A stretch of DNA of 64,000 nucleotides from Beijerinckiaceae bacterium (GTDB lineage: Bacteria > Pseudomonadota > Alphaproteobacteria > Rhizobiales > Beijerinckiaceae), in assembly GCA_027531565.1 (NCBI GenBank), contig JAPZSB010000007.1:868001-932000 (forward strand), in the 5' to 3' direction. The stretch's first letter is position 1, and the number at the start of each line of letters is the position of its first letter. This document shows positions 9,283 to 20,185 of this stretch, piece by piece. The notes beneath the pieces were generated by a model. The model was not told the origin of the DNA and ran no database searches. It worked only from the letters and a program-made list of their open reading frames with translations. Made by a program: the position numbers and the translations under genes.

Positions 9283-12200
9283 TCTCCTGCCGCTCGCCGA
9301 AAAGCAGCAACGTCTGCGTGCAACCGATCCGGCCCTGCATGCCTGGGTGGCTGCCAATGCCGGTTCGGGCAAGACCAGCATCCTGCGGAACCGCGTCATC
9401 CGACTGCTCCTTTCGGGCGCTGCGCCGGACCGGATCCTCTGCCTGACCTATACGAAAGCTGCCGCCGCCGAGATGCAGAACCGCATTTTCGAGGAACTGG
9501 CACGCTGGGTCGGCCTCGGGGACGAGGCCCTGGACGAGGCCATCGGCGCGATGTTGCGGCCGGAGCCGGGCCCGGCCGGCTTCACGCCGGGGCAGCTCGA
9601 ACAGGCGCGGACCCTGTTTGCCCGGGCGATCGAAACGCCGGGCGGTCTCAAGATCCAGACCATCCACGCTTTTGCCGAGCGGATCCTGCGCCTGTTCCCG
9701 CTGGAATCGGGCGTTCCGCTGAATTTCGAGATCCTCGACGAGGCCAGTGCGCAGGGCCTTCTGGACGAGGCCCGGCAGGCCATTCTCGCCCGGGCGATCC
9801 GCGACGGGGACAGCCCGCTCGGTGGGGCCTTCCAGGTCCTGCTGGACAGTTCCGGCCTCGGCGCATTCGAAAAAGCGCTTGCGAAGGCCACAGGCCTGCT
9901 TGCCGGCCTCGCCATCCGGGGCGAGACCCTGCCACCGCCCGGGGGCCGCGCGGAAAGCCTGCGTCGCCTGCTGGGGCTCCTGCCCGGCGAGGGTCCGGAG
10001 GATGCCGCGCGGCGATGCCTTTCCGGGCTGCCAACGGAGCGGGTGCTGGCGGGGTGGCTGGCCATGGCGCGGGGGCTCGCCCCGTCAAAGAACCGTGAGC
10101 CTCTGATCGAGCGGCTCGGCGAGGTGCTGGCCAATCCGGAACAGCCGCCCGGGATCCGGTTCGCCGGGCTGCTGGAGCTGATCACGACGAAGGCCGGCGA
10201 GCTCAACAAGCGGCTGCTGACCGAGGGGCAACAGAAACAGTCTCCCGAGCTGAAGGACGGCCTCGAGATGCTGATCGCAACGTTCACGGCCTGCCGCCAG
10301 ATCGAGGAAGCCTTCCCCGCCATGGAGCGCTCCCTCGCGCTGATGACGTTCGCCGAAAGCGTGCATGCCCGTTACGAAGCCCTCAAGCAGGCGCGGAATG
10401 CGCTCGACTTCAACGACCTGATCGGTTCGCTCCGCCGGCTGGTCCGGTCCGGCCATGCCGGCTGGATCATGATGAAGCTGGATGCCTCCATCGATCATAT
10501 CCTCGTCGATGAGGCCCAGGACACGACTCCGGACATGTGGGAGATCCTCAAGGCGCTGACCGAGGAATTCTTTGCCGGAGAGGGCGGCGTCACACGGCCG
10601 CGGAGCCTGTTCGTCGTTGGCGACGAGAAGCAGTCGATCTTCTCGTTCCAGGGGGCGAATCCGGTCGAATTCGAAGCGGCGCGGCAGCATTTCGGCGACC
10701 TTGCCCGCGGGACCGATCCGATCCGCAGCCCGGTGCCGCTGAACTACTCCTTCCGGACCAGCCCGGACCTGCTCGAACTGGTCGACCGGATCTTCGCCGA
10801 TCCGGCATTCCGATCAGGGGTGGCCCTCTCGGGCGAGGCGGTGGCACATCAGGCGGCATGGCCGGATTTTCCCGGCGAGGCCGAGCTCTGGCCGATTGTC
10901 CGGCCACCCGTTCCCGATCTTGCCCCCGCGGGACCCCGGCAGCCGCCGGAACAGGGGCTGGCCGAGAAGGTCGCCGGGACAATCCGCGGCTGGATCGACA
11001 CGGGCGCGTGCCACCTTCGGGATGGCAAGCCGATCCAGCCGGGTGACATCCTGATCCTCGTGCGCGAACGAGGCCCCTTCTTCGAGGCGATGCTGCGCGC
11101 ACTGAAGCGGCGCGGGCTGCCCGTTGCAGGGGCTGACCGGCTGACCTTGCAGGACCATATCGCCGTGCAGGACCTGCTGGTCGTCGCCGAGGCTGTTCTC
11201 AGCCCGGGCCATGACCTTGCCGTCGCGACCGCGCTGCGGAGCCCGCTTTTCGGTCTTGACGAGCCGGTGCTGGAGGCGGTCGCCCGGGGGCGCACGGGAA
11301 CGCTCTGGGATGCCGCCCAGGCCGATCCGTCGCTGGGCGAAGTGGCCGCGACCCTGCGGCGGCTGGTGCAGCAGGCACGCCGGACCGGGCCGTATGCCTT
11401 CCTCGCCGGGCTGCTCGCCGGGCCGGTGCCGGACGGAACGGGCCGGACGGGGCGTCAGGCGCTGGAGGCCCGGCTGGGCTCGGATATCCACGAGCCGATC
11501 GATGCCCTGTTGCAGGAAGCGCAGGCTTTCGAAAACCGCGAGACCGCCTCGCTGATGCTGTTCCTGCTCGACCAGCGGAAGCGCAGCACCCAGATCAAGC
11601 GCGACATGGATTCGCGCAGCGGCCTTATCCGCGTGATGACCGTCCATGGATCCAAGGGGCTGGAAGGCCGGATCGTCTTCCTGTGCGACACGATGCGGCC
11701 CGCGAAAGCTGCGCGGAAGAGCGATCCGATCCTCCTGCGTGACGCGGGCGGGCCGCTTCTCGGCTGGCTTGGTTCGGATCTCGGCAAGCAGCCGGCCTTC
11801 GAGGCCGTGACCTCGGCGCTGGACCGGAAGCAGCGCGAGGAAGCCCGCCGGCTGTTCTATGTCGCGATGACGCGGGCCTCCGACCGGCTGATCGTCGGGG
11901 GCTTCAACGGAAGGCCCCCGTCCGCAAAGGAAATCAAGGCCGGGCAGGAACACCTGATGGAGGATGCCGACCGCGCGACCTGGTACCAGATGGCACGGGA
12001 GGGCTTTACCCGGCATCCGCGCGTCATCGTCGCGCCCGATCCCGATGCCGCCTCCATGGGCCTTGACGGGCTGGGCCGCAGGCTGATGCGGATCCCGCCC
12101 GCCGGTCTTCCGGCCGGCACGGCAACACGGGCCACATCCCTGCCGGACCGGGCCGTCGCGGAGCCGGCCCGCGTCCCTTCCTGGCTGCTCACCGTGCCGC

Positions 12201-12826
12201 CCGTCGAGGAGCGGTCGCGCGGGCGTATCGTCCCGTCGGGGCTCGCCGGGCCCGAACAGGCGGGACCGGAGCGCGAAACCGGGCCGCTTTCGCCGCGGGA
12301 GCGGGGAATCCTGCTGCATCGCCTGTTCGAGATGCTGGCTCCCGTGCCGGAACCAGAACGGGCCGAGGCCGGGAGACGCTGGATCGGACGGGCGGTACCG
12401 CATCTGAGTGCGGAGGCTGTCGAGCCGCTTCTCGCCCCGGTCCTCGCCATGATGATGCAACCGGAGATGGCATTCTGGTTCGCTCAGGGCTCAAGGGCCG
12501 AGGCGGCGATTGCCGGCCTGATCCGGCTTGCCGATGGCGAGGCCTATCCGGTGGAGGCCCGGCTTGACCGGCTGCGGGTCACGGAAGATCAGGTGGCCTT
12601 CCTCGACATCAAGAGCGGCTGGCGCGGCGAGCGGATCGGCGCGGGCATCCTGCGGCAGATGGCGGTCTATGCCAGCCTGCTGGCACAGCTCTACCCGGAG
12701 AAGGTGGTGACCGGATCGATCCTCTGGACGCGGACGATGACCCTCGAGCCGCTTGACCCTGCCATGCTGCGGACCGCGCTTGGCGAAATCCCGCCGCCGC
12801 TGCCACGCGATGACGGCCTGCCTTGA
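9266..12826 (+). CDS. addA: Double-strand break repair helicase-nuclease AddA
   Basis: UvrD/Rep-type helicase and nuclease subunit of AddAB, 1186 residues. Walker A is NAGSGKTS near residue 35, motif Ia [12 protein letters not shown] near 60, Walker [10 protein letters not shown] near 414, motif [16 protein letters not shown] near 450, motif [10 protein letters not shown] near 792 and motif [14 protein letters not shown] near 864. The C-terminal nuclease has VEARLDRL and FLDIKSG (Asp1114, Lys1116). ATG 9266 is chosen over ATG 9260 because AAGGAG is then spaced correctly. It follows addB with a 17-bp overlap. Confidence 0.94.
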   Translation: MARTPDLLPLAEKQQRLRATDPALHAWVAANAGSGKTSILRNRVIRLLLSGAAPDRILCLTYTKAAAAEMQNRIFEELARWVGLGDEALDEAIGAMLRPEPGPAGFTPGQLEQARTLFARAIETPGGLKIQTIHAFAERILRLFPLESGVPLNFEILDEASAQGLLDEARQAILARAIRDGDSPLGGAFQVLLDSSGLGAFEKALAKATGLLAGLAIRGETLPPPGGRAESLRRLLGLLPGEGPEDAARRCLSGLPTERVLAGWLAMARGLAPSKNREPLIERLGEVLANPEQPPGIRFAGLLELITTKAGELNKRLLTEGQQKQSPELKDGLEMLIATFTACRQIEEAFPAMERSLALMTFAESVHARYEALKQARNALDFNDLIGSLRRLVRSGHAGWIMMKLDASIDHILVDEAQDTTPDMWEILKALTEEFFAGEGGVTRPRSLFVVGDEKQSIFSFQGANPVEFEAARQHFGDLARGTDPIRSPVPLNYSFRTSPDLLELVDRIFADPAFRSGVALSGEAVAHQAAWPDFPGEAELWPIVRPPVPDLAPAGPRQPPEQGLAEKVAGTIRGWIDTGACHLRDGKPIQPGDILILVRERGPFFEAMLRALKRRGLPVAGADRLTLQDHIAVQDLLVVAEAVLSPGHDLAVATALRSPLFGLDEPVLEAVARGRTGTLWDAAQADPSLGEVAATLRRLVQQARRTGPYAFLAGLLAGPVPDGTGRTGRQALEARLGSDIHEPIDALLQEAQAFENRETASLMLFLLDQRKRSTQIKRDMDSRSGLIRVMTVHGSKGLEGRIVFLCDTMRPAKAARKSDPILLRDAGGPLLGWLGSDLGKQPAFEAVTSALDRKQREEARRLFYVAMTRASDRLIVGGFNGRPPSAKEIKAGQEHLMEDADRATWYQMAREGFTRHPRVIVAPDPDAASMGLDGLGRRLMRIPPAGLPAGTATRATSLPDRAVAEPARVPSWLLTVPPVEERSRGRIVPSGLAGPEQAGPERETGPLSPRERGILLHRLFEMLAPVPEPERAEAGRRWIGRAVPHLSAEAVEPLLAPVLAMMMQPEMAFWFAQGSRAEAAIAGLIRLADGEAYPVEARLDRLRVTEDQVAFLDIKSGWRGERIGAGILRQMAVYASLLAQLYPEKVVTGSILWTRTMTLEPLDPAMLRTALGEIPPPLPRDDGLP

Positions 12827-12887
12827 TTCAGGCCAAGGCAATGCCTACCTTCCCGCTGAACGCATCGCCTGCCGAAAGGAAATTCCC

Positions 12888-13214
12888 ATGGGCGCGAATA
12901 CCCACACCGTGACCGACAAGAGCTTTGCGGCGGACGTGCTGCAATCGGCGGAGCCGGTCGTTGTCGATTTCTGGGCCCCCTGGTGCGGCCCCTGCCGGAT
13001 GATCGCCCCGGCACTCGAGGAAATCGCCACCGAAATGGCCGGCAAGGTCAAGATCGCCAAGGTCAATGTGGACGAGAACCAGGAAATCGCCGCCCAGTAC
13101 GGCATCCGCTCGATTCCGACGCTGATGATCTTCAAGGATGGCAAGCTGGCCGCGACCAAGGTCGGCGCCGGGTCGAAATCCGACCTTTCGAAATGGATCC
13201 AGACTTCGGCCTGA
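12888..13214 (+). CDS. trxA: Thioredoxin
   Basis: Thioredoxin of 108 residues. The redox site WAPWCGPC has Cys33 and Cys36, and the cis-Pro segment RSIPTLMIF follows near residue 75, so all functional parts are present. It reduces protein disulfides, including those of ribonucleotide reductase and PAPS reductase. GAAAGGAA lies ahead of the ATG. The gene sits 61 bp after addA and ends the plus-strand block, facing folC. This trxA/folC junction is common in Hyphomicrobiales. Confidence 0.97.
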   Translation: MGANTHTVTDKSFAADVLQSAEPVVVDFWAPWCGPCRMIAPALEEIATEMAGKVKIAKVNVDENQEIAAQYGIRSIPTLMIFKDGKLAATKVGAGSKSDLSKWIQTSA

Positions 13215-13258
13215 CCATACTTGGGCCTGAGCCGTTCGCCAGGCTGCCTGCGCATCGG

Positions 13259-13283
13259 AAACCCGGCTTTCATGCCGGGTTTT
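13259..13283 (+). terminator. Intrinsic terminator between convergent trxA and folC
   Basis: AAACCCGGC (13259-13267) and GCCGGGTTT (13274-13282) form a perfect 9-bp stem with a TTTCAT loop and end in TTTT. It lies between the stops of trxA and folC and could work in both directions because the stem has A/T tails on both sides. Confidence 0.85.
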
Positions 13284-13300
13284 CCATTTCTGCGACCGGC

Positions 13301-14614
13301 TCAGGCCGGCAGCGACCCATCGGCCTGAAGAACCTCGCCGGCGAGATAGAGCGAGCCGATGATCAGGATGCGCGGCGCCACCGGCCATGACCGGGCGGCA
13401 AGATAGCGCAGGCCGTCGCGCACCGATGCGGTCGAAACAGCGGGAAGGCCGATCTCGCGGGCGGTGGCTGCCAGTTCCTCGGGCGGACGGGCCAGCGCAT
13501 GGGCGACGGGCACGGCGAGCAGCTCCTGCGCGAGGCCGACGAAGGGCTTCAGGATGGCGCGGGCATCCTTGCGCGCCATCGTGCCCATCAGCAGGACAAC
13601 CGGGCGCGGCTGGCGCTCTTCCAGGCTCACCAGCGTTTCCGCCAGCACCCGCGCGCCATCCTCGTTGTGCCCGCCATCGAGCCAGAGTTCGGCGCCAGCC
13701 GGCGCAAGGCGGGAGAGATGGCCCTGGAGGCGCTGGAACCGGGCCGGCCATTCCACCTGGAGCAAACCCTGCTCGATCGCGGCAGGCGTGGCCCATTGCG
13801 GCACGGCCCGGGACAGGGCGGCGATCGCCGTGGCGGCATTGCCGATCTGGTGGCGGCCGAGCAGACGCGGCAGCGGCAGGTCCAGCAGACGATCCTCCGC
13901 CTGATAGACCATGCGGCCGCGCTCCTCATGGGCGTGGAAATCCTGCCCCCCGATCATCGCTTCGCAGCCGAGGCGCGCAGCCTGCTCCAGACAGACAGCC
14001 ACGGCCTCGGGATCCTGATCGGCAATGATCACAGGGGACCCGGCCTTGATGATGCCGGCTTTCTCGAAGGCGATCTTGCCGATCGTGTCGCCGAGATGCT
14101 CGCGATGATCCATCGAGACCGGCGTGATGACGCTGGCCGCCGGGCCGACGACAACATTCGTCGAATCGAAGCGGCCGCCCAGGCCGACCTCCATCAGCAC
14201 GACATCGGCGGGATGGCGGTGGAACAGGTCCAGCGCCATGGCCGTGGTGATTTCGAAAAAGGTGATGGGATCGCCGGCATTGATCGCCTCGACGCGGGCA
14301 CAGGCCTCGGCGAGCTGTTCGTCACTGATCAGGCGGCCACCGCCCGGACGCCCGAGGCGGATCCGTTCGTGGAAGCGCACGAGATGTGGCGAGGTGAAGA
14401 CATGCACGCTCGCACCGGCCGCCTCGAGCATGGCGCGCATGAAGGCGATGGTGGAACCCTTGCCGTTCGTGCCGGCGACATGGATCAGCGGTGGCAGCTT
14501 GCGCTCGGGATTGCCAAGCTTCGCCAGCAGCCGTTCGGTGCGGCCGAGCGTCAGGTCGATCTTCTTCGGATGAAGCGATTCGAACCGCGCCAGGAAGGCA
14601 TCCGCATGCTGCAT
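13301..14614 (-). CDS. folC: Bifunctional folylpolyglutamate synthase/dihydrofolate synthase
   Basis: Mur-ligase-family enzyme of 437 residues that adds glutamate to dihydropteroate and to tetrahydrofolates. The ATP-binding loop HVAGTNGKGSTIAFM is near residue 45, followed by TSPHLVRFHERI and by DGGHNEDGAR near 315, which is the glutamate/ATP domain junction motif. The ATG begins MQHADAFLARFESLHP. It is the last gene of the trp-accD-folC minus-strand series, 12 bp after accD, so it is probably co-transcribed. Length is normal for the family. Confidence 0.95.
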   Translation of the reverse strand: MQHADAFLARFESLHPKKIDLTLGRTERLLAKLGNPERKLPPLIHVAGTNGKGSTIAFMRAMLEAAGASVHVFTSPHLVRFHERIRLGRPGGGRLISDEQLAEACARVEAINAGDPITFFEITTAMALDLFHRHPADVVLMEVGLGGRFDSTNVVVGPAASVITPVSMDHREHLGDTIGKIAFEKAGIIKAGSPVIIADQDPEAVAVCLEQAARLGCEAMIGGQDFHAHEERGRMVYQAEDRLLDLPLPRLLGRHQIGNAATAIAALSRAVPQWATPAAIEQGLLQVEWPARFQRLQGHLSRLAPAGAELWLDGGHNEDGARVLAETLVSLEERQPRPVVLLMGTMARKDARAILKPFVGLAQELLAVPVAHALARPPEELAATAREIGLPAVSTASVRDGLRYLAARSWPVAPRILIIGSLYLAGEVLQADGSLPA

Positions 14615-14626
14615 GGCGCGATTCCG

Positions 14627-15484
14627 TCAGGCCGCCGCTTCGCGCTTGCTCAGGAGACGGCAGAGCCGGGACACAGTGGGCCGGATCTCCTTGCGGTGCA
14701 GGACCATGTCGACCATGCCGTGATCACGCAGGTATTCGGCGCGCTGGAAACCTTCGGGCAGCTTCTCGCGGATCGTCTGCTCGATGACGCGCGGGCCGGC
14801 AAAGCCGATCATCGCGCCCGGTTCGGCAATGTGGATGTCGCCCAGCATGGCGTAGGAGGCGGTGACACCGCCCGTGGTCGGGTTGGTCAGCACGGCGATA
14901 TAGGGCAGGCCGGCCCGGCGCAGGCGCTGGATCGCCACGGTGGTGCGGGGCAATTGCATCAGCGAGAGGATGCCTTCCTGCATGCGCGCGCCACCCGAGG
15001 CGATAAAGAGCACCAGCGGCGATTTCCGCTCGAAGGCCGTATTGGCCGCGGTGATGATGGATTCGCCCGCCGCCATGCCGAGCGAACCGCCCATGAAGGC
15101 GAAATCCTGCACGGCCATCGTCGCCGGCAGCGCATCCAGCGTACCGAAGCCGATCAGGACGGAATCGTTCAGCCCGGTCTTGGCGCGGGCATCCTTCAGG
15201 CGGTCGGTATAGCGCTTCTCGTCCTTGAATTTCAGCGGATCGACCGGAACCTCGGGCACCCGGATCGTCTCGTACTGGCCGCCATCGAACATATGGGCCA
15301 GCCGGGCCTTCGCGCCCATGCGCAGGTGATGCTCGGAGCCCGGAATGACCCAGAGATTGTCCTCGACTTCCTTCTGGAACACCATCTGCCCGGTATCGGG
15401 GCACTTGATCCAGAGGTTTTCCGGAGTCTCGCGCTTGAGCAGCGAGCGGATCTTCGGCCGGACGAGGTTGGTGATCCAGTTCAT
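14627..15484 (-). CDS. accD: Acetyl-CoA carboxylase carboxyltransferase subunit beta
   Basis: Carboxyltransferase beta subunit of 285 residues, acting with AccA in the first step of fatty acid synthesis. The start [12 protein letters not shown] is typical of alphaproteobacteria. Only one Cys is found in the region where other bacteria have a Cys4 zinc ribbon ([13 protein letters not shown]), which is normal in this class. The crotonase-type core has GSLGMAAGE and SGGARMQEG. The open frame continues upstream through the 81-bp repeats to about 15661, but ATG 15484 gives the family length. Confidence 0.95.
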   Translation of the reverse strand: MNWITNLVRPKIRSLLKRETPENLWIKCPDTGQMVFQKEVEDNLWVIPGSEHHLRMGAKARLAHMFDGGQYETIRVPEVPVDPLKFKDEKRYTDRLKDARAKTGLNDSVLIGFGTLDALPATMAVQDFAFMGGSLGMAAGESIITAANTAFERKSPLVLFIASGGARMQEGILSLMQLPRTTVAIQRLRRAGLPYIAVLTNPTTGGVTASYAMLGDIHIAEPGAMIGFAGPRVIEQTIREKLPEGFQRAEYLRDHGMVDMVLHRKEIRPTVSRLCRLLSKREAAA

Positions 15485-15541
15485 CGTGCTTTCGGTGGAC
15501 ACTTCCGTTCTCTCCCCTCGCATGGGCGGCCCTGCCGCCCG

Positions 15542-15737
15542 GCTCGGCGTCGCTTCGCTCCTTGCCCGGGCAAGGTGTGTTTCTTTGGGATCGGCTGCGC
15601 CGCTCCCGGTTCCCTCGCATAAGCTCGGCGTCGCTTCGCTCCTTGCCCGGGCAAGGTGCATTTCTTTGGGATCGGCTGCGCCGCTCCCGGTTCCCTCGCA
15701 TAAGCTCGGCGTCGCTTCGCTCCTTGCCCGGGCAAGC
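15542..15737. repeat. 81-bp direct tandem repeat (two full units plus partial third) upstream of accD
   Basis: Unit boundaries begin with GCTCGGCGTCGC at 15542, 15623 and 15704, exactly 81 bp apart. Units one and two differ at two adjacent bases (GTG TG versus GTG CA). The third unit stops after about 33 bp. Each unit contains the 16-bp palindrome CCTTGCCCGGGCAAGG (15560-15575, 15641-15656; 15 of 16 at 15722-15737). The repeat lies between the trpA stop and accD start, so it would be in the intercistronic or leader RNA. The unit is 27 codons long, so frames stay open across it. Confidence 0.9.
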
Positions 15738-15741
15738 CCGG

Positions 15742-15759
15742 GCCGGAATGCGTTCCGGC
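15742..15759 (-). other. Stem-loop just after trpA
   Basis: GCCGGAA (15742-15748) and TTCCGGC (15753-15759) form a perfect 7-bp stem with a TGCG loop, 14 bp after the trpA stop in the direction of transcription. There is no T-tract, so it may stabilise the trpA 3' end or act with the neighbouring palindromes rather than terminate. Confidence 0.5.
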
Positions 15760-15772
15760 AAGGCCGAGGCGG

Positions 15773-16600
15773 TTACTTCTTCACGCCGCGCACGGCGGCA
15801 GCCAGCGACGAGACCAGACCGGTGACAGCGGAAACGGTCTTTTCCGTGGCCTTGCCCTCGCTGTCGAGCGAGGTGCGGATCAATTCGACCAAAGCCGAGC
15901 CTACCACGACCCCATCCGCACCCGGGGCGATGGCGGCGGCATGTTCCGGCGCCTTGACGCCGAACCCGACCGCCACCGGCAGGTCGGTATGGCGCTTGAT
16001 GCGGGCCACCGCCTCGGCAACCTTCGAGAAATCCGGCGTCGCCGTGCCAGTAATCCCGGTGATCGAGACGTAATAGACAAAGCCCGAGGTGTTTGCCAGC
16101 ACGGCCGGCAGGCGCTTGTCATCGGTGGTCGGCGTGGCGAGGCGGATGAAGTTCAGGCCGGCCTTCATGGCGGGGACGCAGAGTTCGGCATCCTCCTCCG
16201 GGGGGAGGTCGACCACGATCAGGCCGTCGACACCGGCCGCGCGGGCATCGGCGAGGAAGCGCTCGACACCGTAGACATAGATCGGGTTGTAATAGCCCAT
16301 CAGCACGATGGGCGTCCCGGAATCGCCGGCGCGGAACTGCCGGACCAGCTCCAGCGTGCCCTTGAGCGTCATGCCGGCCTTGAGCGCCCGCATGGAGGAC
16401 CATTGAACCGCAGGGCCGTCGGCCATCGGATCGGAGAAGGGCATGCCCAGTTCGATCACGTCGGCGCCGGCTTTCGGCAATGCCTGCATGATCTGCAGCG
16501 AGGTCGCGGGATCGGGATCGCCGGCGGTGATGAACGTCACGAACGTGGCGCGGCCGGAAGCCGCGTTTTCGGCGAAGCGGGTGGTGATGCGGGTCGACAT
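15773..16600 (-). CDS. trpA: Tryptophan synthase alpha chain
   Basis: 275 residues. Cleaves indole-3-glycerol phosphate and channels indole to TrpB. The N-terminal [11 protein letters not shown] and the [15 protein letters not shown] segment contain the catalytic Glu and Asp region; the phosphate-binding loop [10 protein letters not shown] is near residue 215. The start is three bases after the trpB stop, so the two subunits are coupled. Confidence 0.97.
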   Translation of the reverse strand: MSTRITTRFAENAASGRATFVTFITAGDPDPATSLQIMQALPKAGADVIELGMPFSDPMADGPAVQWSSMRALKAGMTLKGTLELVRQFRAGDSGTPIVLMGYYNPIYVYGVERFLADARAAGVDGLIVVDLPPEEDAELCVPAMKAGLNFIRLATPTTDDKRLPAVLANTSGFVYYVSITGITGTATPDFSKVAEAVARIKRHTDLPVAVGFGVKAPEHAAAIAPGADGVVVGSALVELIRTSLDSEGKATEKTVSAVTGLVSSLAAAVRGVKK

Positions 16601-16603
16601 GCC

Positions 16604-17820
<1,217 letters not shown>

Positions 17821-17821
<1 letters not shown>

Positions 17822-18489
17822 CACCGTGCTCCCTCGGCCTCGCGCGCAGCGGCGACGAAAGCCCTGATCCGGGCCGGATCCTTGATGCCGGGGGCCGATT
17901 CGACCCCGGACGAGACATCCACGCCCAGCAGATTGACCCCGAAGCCGCGGACAAGGCGGATCGCCTCGCCCACATTCTCCGGCGTGAGGCCGCCCGATAG
18001 CATGAACGGGCGATGCGGGGGAAGCGCCGAAAGGACGCGCCAGTCAAAGGGCTGGCCATGGCCACCCGGATAGGCGGCGTCCTTCGGCGGTTTCGCATCC
18101 AGAAGGAGGCGGTCCGCCACCGGCGCGAAACTGGCGAGGACCGCGAGATCATCCGGGCCGGAAACCCCGATCGCCTTCATGACGGGGCGGCCCCAGACCG
18201 CCCGGACATCGCGCACGCGCTCGGGCGTTTCCTGCCCGTGGAACTGCCAGGAATCCGGCTCGACGGCGGAGCGGATCGCGCTCAGCACGTCATCGCCCGC
18301 ATTGACGACCAGCGCCACGGTCTCGACCCGCCCGCGCGCATGGGCCGCCAGTGACGCGGCCTGATCGAGCGTGACATAGCGCGGGCTGCGCGGGTGGAAA
18401 TTGAAGGCGATCAGGTCCGCCCCGGCCTCGATCGCGGTATCAATCGATTCCCGCGTGGACAGCCCGCAGATCTTGACGAGCAGCGGCAT
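17821..18489 (-). CDS. trpF: Phosphoribosylanthranilate isomerase
   Basis: A 222-residue TIM-barrel enzyme of tryptophan synthesis. The N-terminal [15 protein letters not shown] holds the catalytic Cys, and the Asp-containing strand [10 protein letters not shown] and C-terminal [12 protein letters not shown] match the family. It overlaps trpB downstream and the ornithine-cyclodeaminase-like gene upstream by TGATG, so all three are likely translated in series. Confidence 0.95.
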
Positions 18490-19439
18490 CAGGCCACCAC
18501 GCCTGTCGCCCGGGCGATCTGCATCGCCGTGGCCAGATCGAACATCGCCCCGCCGACTGACTTGTAGAGCGTGATATCCCCGGGCTGGCGCAGAGAAATG
18601 GTCGCGCCGCGCGCCAGTTCCGGCAGGTCGGCCTCGACCTGATCGGCCGAGACGAGGCCGGCGGCGATGGGCTGGACGAGATCGCCACCTTCTTTCAGCA
18701 CCCCGCCGCGCGTATCGACGAAGAGCCGCGACCGCAGGATGCAATCATCGTCAGTCTCGCGCATGGCGGGGGTGAAGGCCCCGACGAGATCGAGATGCGC
18801 GCCCGGCTTCAGCCAGGCGCCGCGCACCAGCGGCTCGCGCGACAGCGTGACGGTGGAGACGATATCCGCCTCCCGCACGGCCGTTTCGAGATCCCCGGCC
18901 ACCTCAACATCCAGCCCTTCCGCAGCAAGGCTGGCGGCCAGCCGCTCGGCATTGGTCCTTGTCTTGTTCCAGATGATCGAGCGGGTGACAGGCCGCACGG
19001 CCCGGTGGGCGCGAAGGAAGAACGGCGCCAGCGCGCCGGCCCCGACGACCAGATGGGTTGTTGCATCCGGCCGCGCGAGATAACGCGCCGCCAGCGCCGA
19101 GGTCGCCGCCGTGCGCCACAGGGTGAGCCGCGTGCCGTCGATCAGCGCCATCGGCGCGCCGGTATCGCCGTTCATGAGCACATAGGCGCCGAGCACACTG
19201 GGCAGGCCACGCGCCGCATTGCCGGGGAACACGTTGACGATCTTCACGCCGAGACAGCCGCCCGAACCGGCATGCCAGGCCGGCATGATGAGATGCATCG
19301 CCTCGCCATCCTCGCGGGCGATCGGATGATGGTGCCGGACCGGTACCACGACATCCGCCCGCAGGATGGCATCGATCGCCTCGATCAGGACAGGAAAAGC
19401 CAATGCCGCGTCGATCGCGGCCTCATCGATGACCCGCAT
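18489..19439 (-). CDS. Ornithine cyclodeaminase/mu-crystallin family protein
   Basis: 316 residues of the OCD/mu-crystallin NAD(P)-binding family. Seen are GCLGVKIVNVFPGN near residue 81, the substrate-side block seen in the family, a Rossmann motif LVVGAGALA near 129 and DLVGAFTPAMRE near 215. Members act as ornithine or alanine dehydrogenases, ketimine reductases or related enzymes, so the substrate cannot be assigned. The stop overlaps the trpF start, and lapA ends only seven bases upstream, placing it inside the ihfB-lapA-trpF order often seen without it. It may be a lineage insertion into the operon; its codon use looks like its neighbours. Confidence 0.85.
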   Translation of the reverse strand: MRVIDEAAIDAALAFPVLIEAIDAILRADVVVPVRHHHPIAREDGEAMHLIMPAWHAGSGGCLGVKIVNVFPGNAARGLPSVLGAYVLMNGDTGAPMALIDGTRLTLWRTAATSALAARYLARPDATTHLVVGAGALAPFFLRAHRAVRPVTRSIIWNKTRTNAERLAASLAAEGLDVEVAGDLETAVREADIVSTVTLSREPLVRGAWLKPGAHLDLVGAFTPAMRETDDDCILRSRLFVDTRGGVLKEGGDLVQPIAAGLVSADQVEADLPELARGATISLRQPGDITLYKSVGGAMFDLATAMQIARATGVVA

Positions 19440-19446
19440 GGCCGGA

Positions 19447-19779
19447 TCAGCGCGTTGCCGGAACGAGGCTGGCCGGCTGGCCGGACTGGGCTTTCAGCCG
19501 CGCGCATTCATCCTGGAGGCGGGTGCATTCGCGGCGGAACTGGCGCTCCGCCTTGCGGTGCCGGCCTTGCGCAAACCAGGTCATCATCGAGCCGATCACG
19601 GCACCGATGGCCAGCGTGCCGAAAAAGAACAGAAACAGCGGCACCGAGACGCGCAAGGCCTCGGCCGACGGGGAGAGCGGGTCGATCACCAGGCTGACCA
19701 TCTGCCGGTTGGCAACGCCGAACAGCACCAGAAGGATGGCCACCGGCAGGACCAGCAGGAATTTCAGCAAGCGCAGCAC
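19447..19779 (-). CDS. lapA: LapA-domain inner-membrane protein
   Basis: 110 residues with two hydrophobic segments (about 3-22 and 45-67) and a basic, Arg-rich cytoplasmic tail that may form a short coiled coil. The pattern ANRQMVSLVIDPL between the membrane segments is typical of LapA/YciS proteins. In Escherichia coli LapA works with LapB and FtsH in control of lipopolysaccharide synthesis; that role here is inferred. Translation starts at GTG 19779, preceded by GGAGGA. It follows ihfB by 30 bp. Confidence 0.8.
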   Translation of the reverse strand: MLRLLKFLLVLPVAILLVLFGVANRQMVSLVIDPLSPSAEALRVSVPLFLFFFGTLAIGAVIGSMMTWFAQGRHRKAERQFRRECTRLQDECARLKAQSGQPASLVPATR

Positions 19780-19809
19780 GACAATCCTCCTCGTTCGCCG
19801 GACCGGCCG

Positions 19810-20112
19810 TCAGGCGCGCCGGGCTGCGCCCGGCTTCGGGTTGAGCCGCTCGCGCATTTCCTTGCCGCTCTTGAAATACGGCACGACCTTGCCCGTCACG
19901 CTGACCTTCTCGCCGGTGCGTGGATTGCGGCCTTGGCGCGGATCCCGCTCCTTGATGGAGAAGGTACCGAAGCCGCGCAGCTCGACACGGTCGCCGCGCT
20001 TCAGCGCATCGGTGATCTCGTCGAGGATCGCATTGACCAGAATCTCGACATCGCGCTGGTAGAGATGCGGGTTCAGCTCGGCCAGCTTGAGCACCAGTTC
20101 GGACTTGATCAT
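19810..20112 (-). CDS. ihfB: Integration host factor subunit beta
   Basis: 100-residue DNA-bending protein. The family pattern MIKSELV...[14 protein letters not shown], the DNA-contacting arm [12 protein letters not shown] and the C-terminal [17 protein letters not shown] are complete. It pairs with IHF-alpha. IHF commonly assists sigma-54 promoters, relevant to the nitrate locus in this window. AT-rich sequence at 20160-20185, just upstream, may hold its promoter. Confidence 0.96.
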   Translation of the reverse strand: MIKSELVLKLAELNPHLYQRDVEILVNAILDEITDALKRGDRVELRGFGTFSIKERDPRQGRNPRTGEKVSVTGKVVPYFKSGKEMRERLNPKPGAARRA

Positions 20113-20185
20113 GGAATACCTCTGCCCTGGAAACCGGGCTCGCCCTCGGCATGGCGATACCCGTTAGATAATTGATTTCGAATAA

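Noticed and set aside
6103-9399. A roughly 1100-codon open frame antisense to addB
   Set aside because: Same reason: low-complexity shadow, while addB carries intact family motifs.
15485-15661. N-terminal extension of AccD through the repeat
   Set aside because: The extension is repetitive, has no family match, and ATG 15484 gives the standard protein.
15542-15737. Tandem repeats as a CRISPR array
   Set aside because: Units are contiguous with no spacers, and no cas gene is present.
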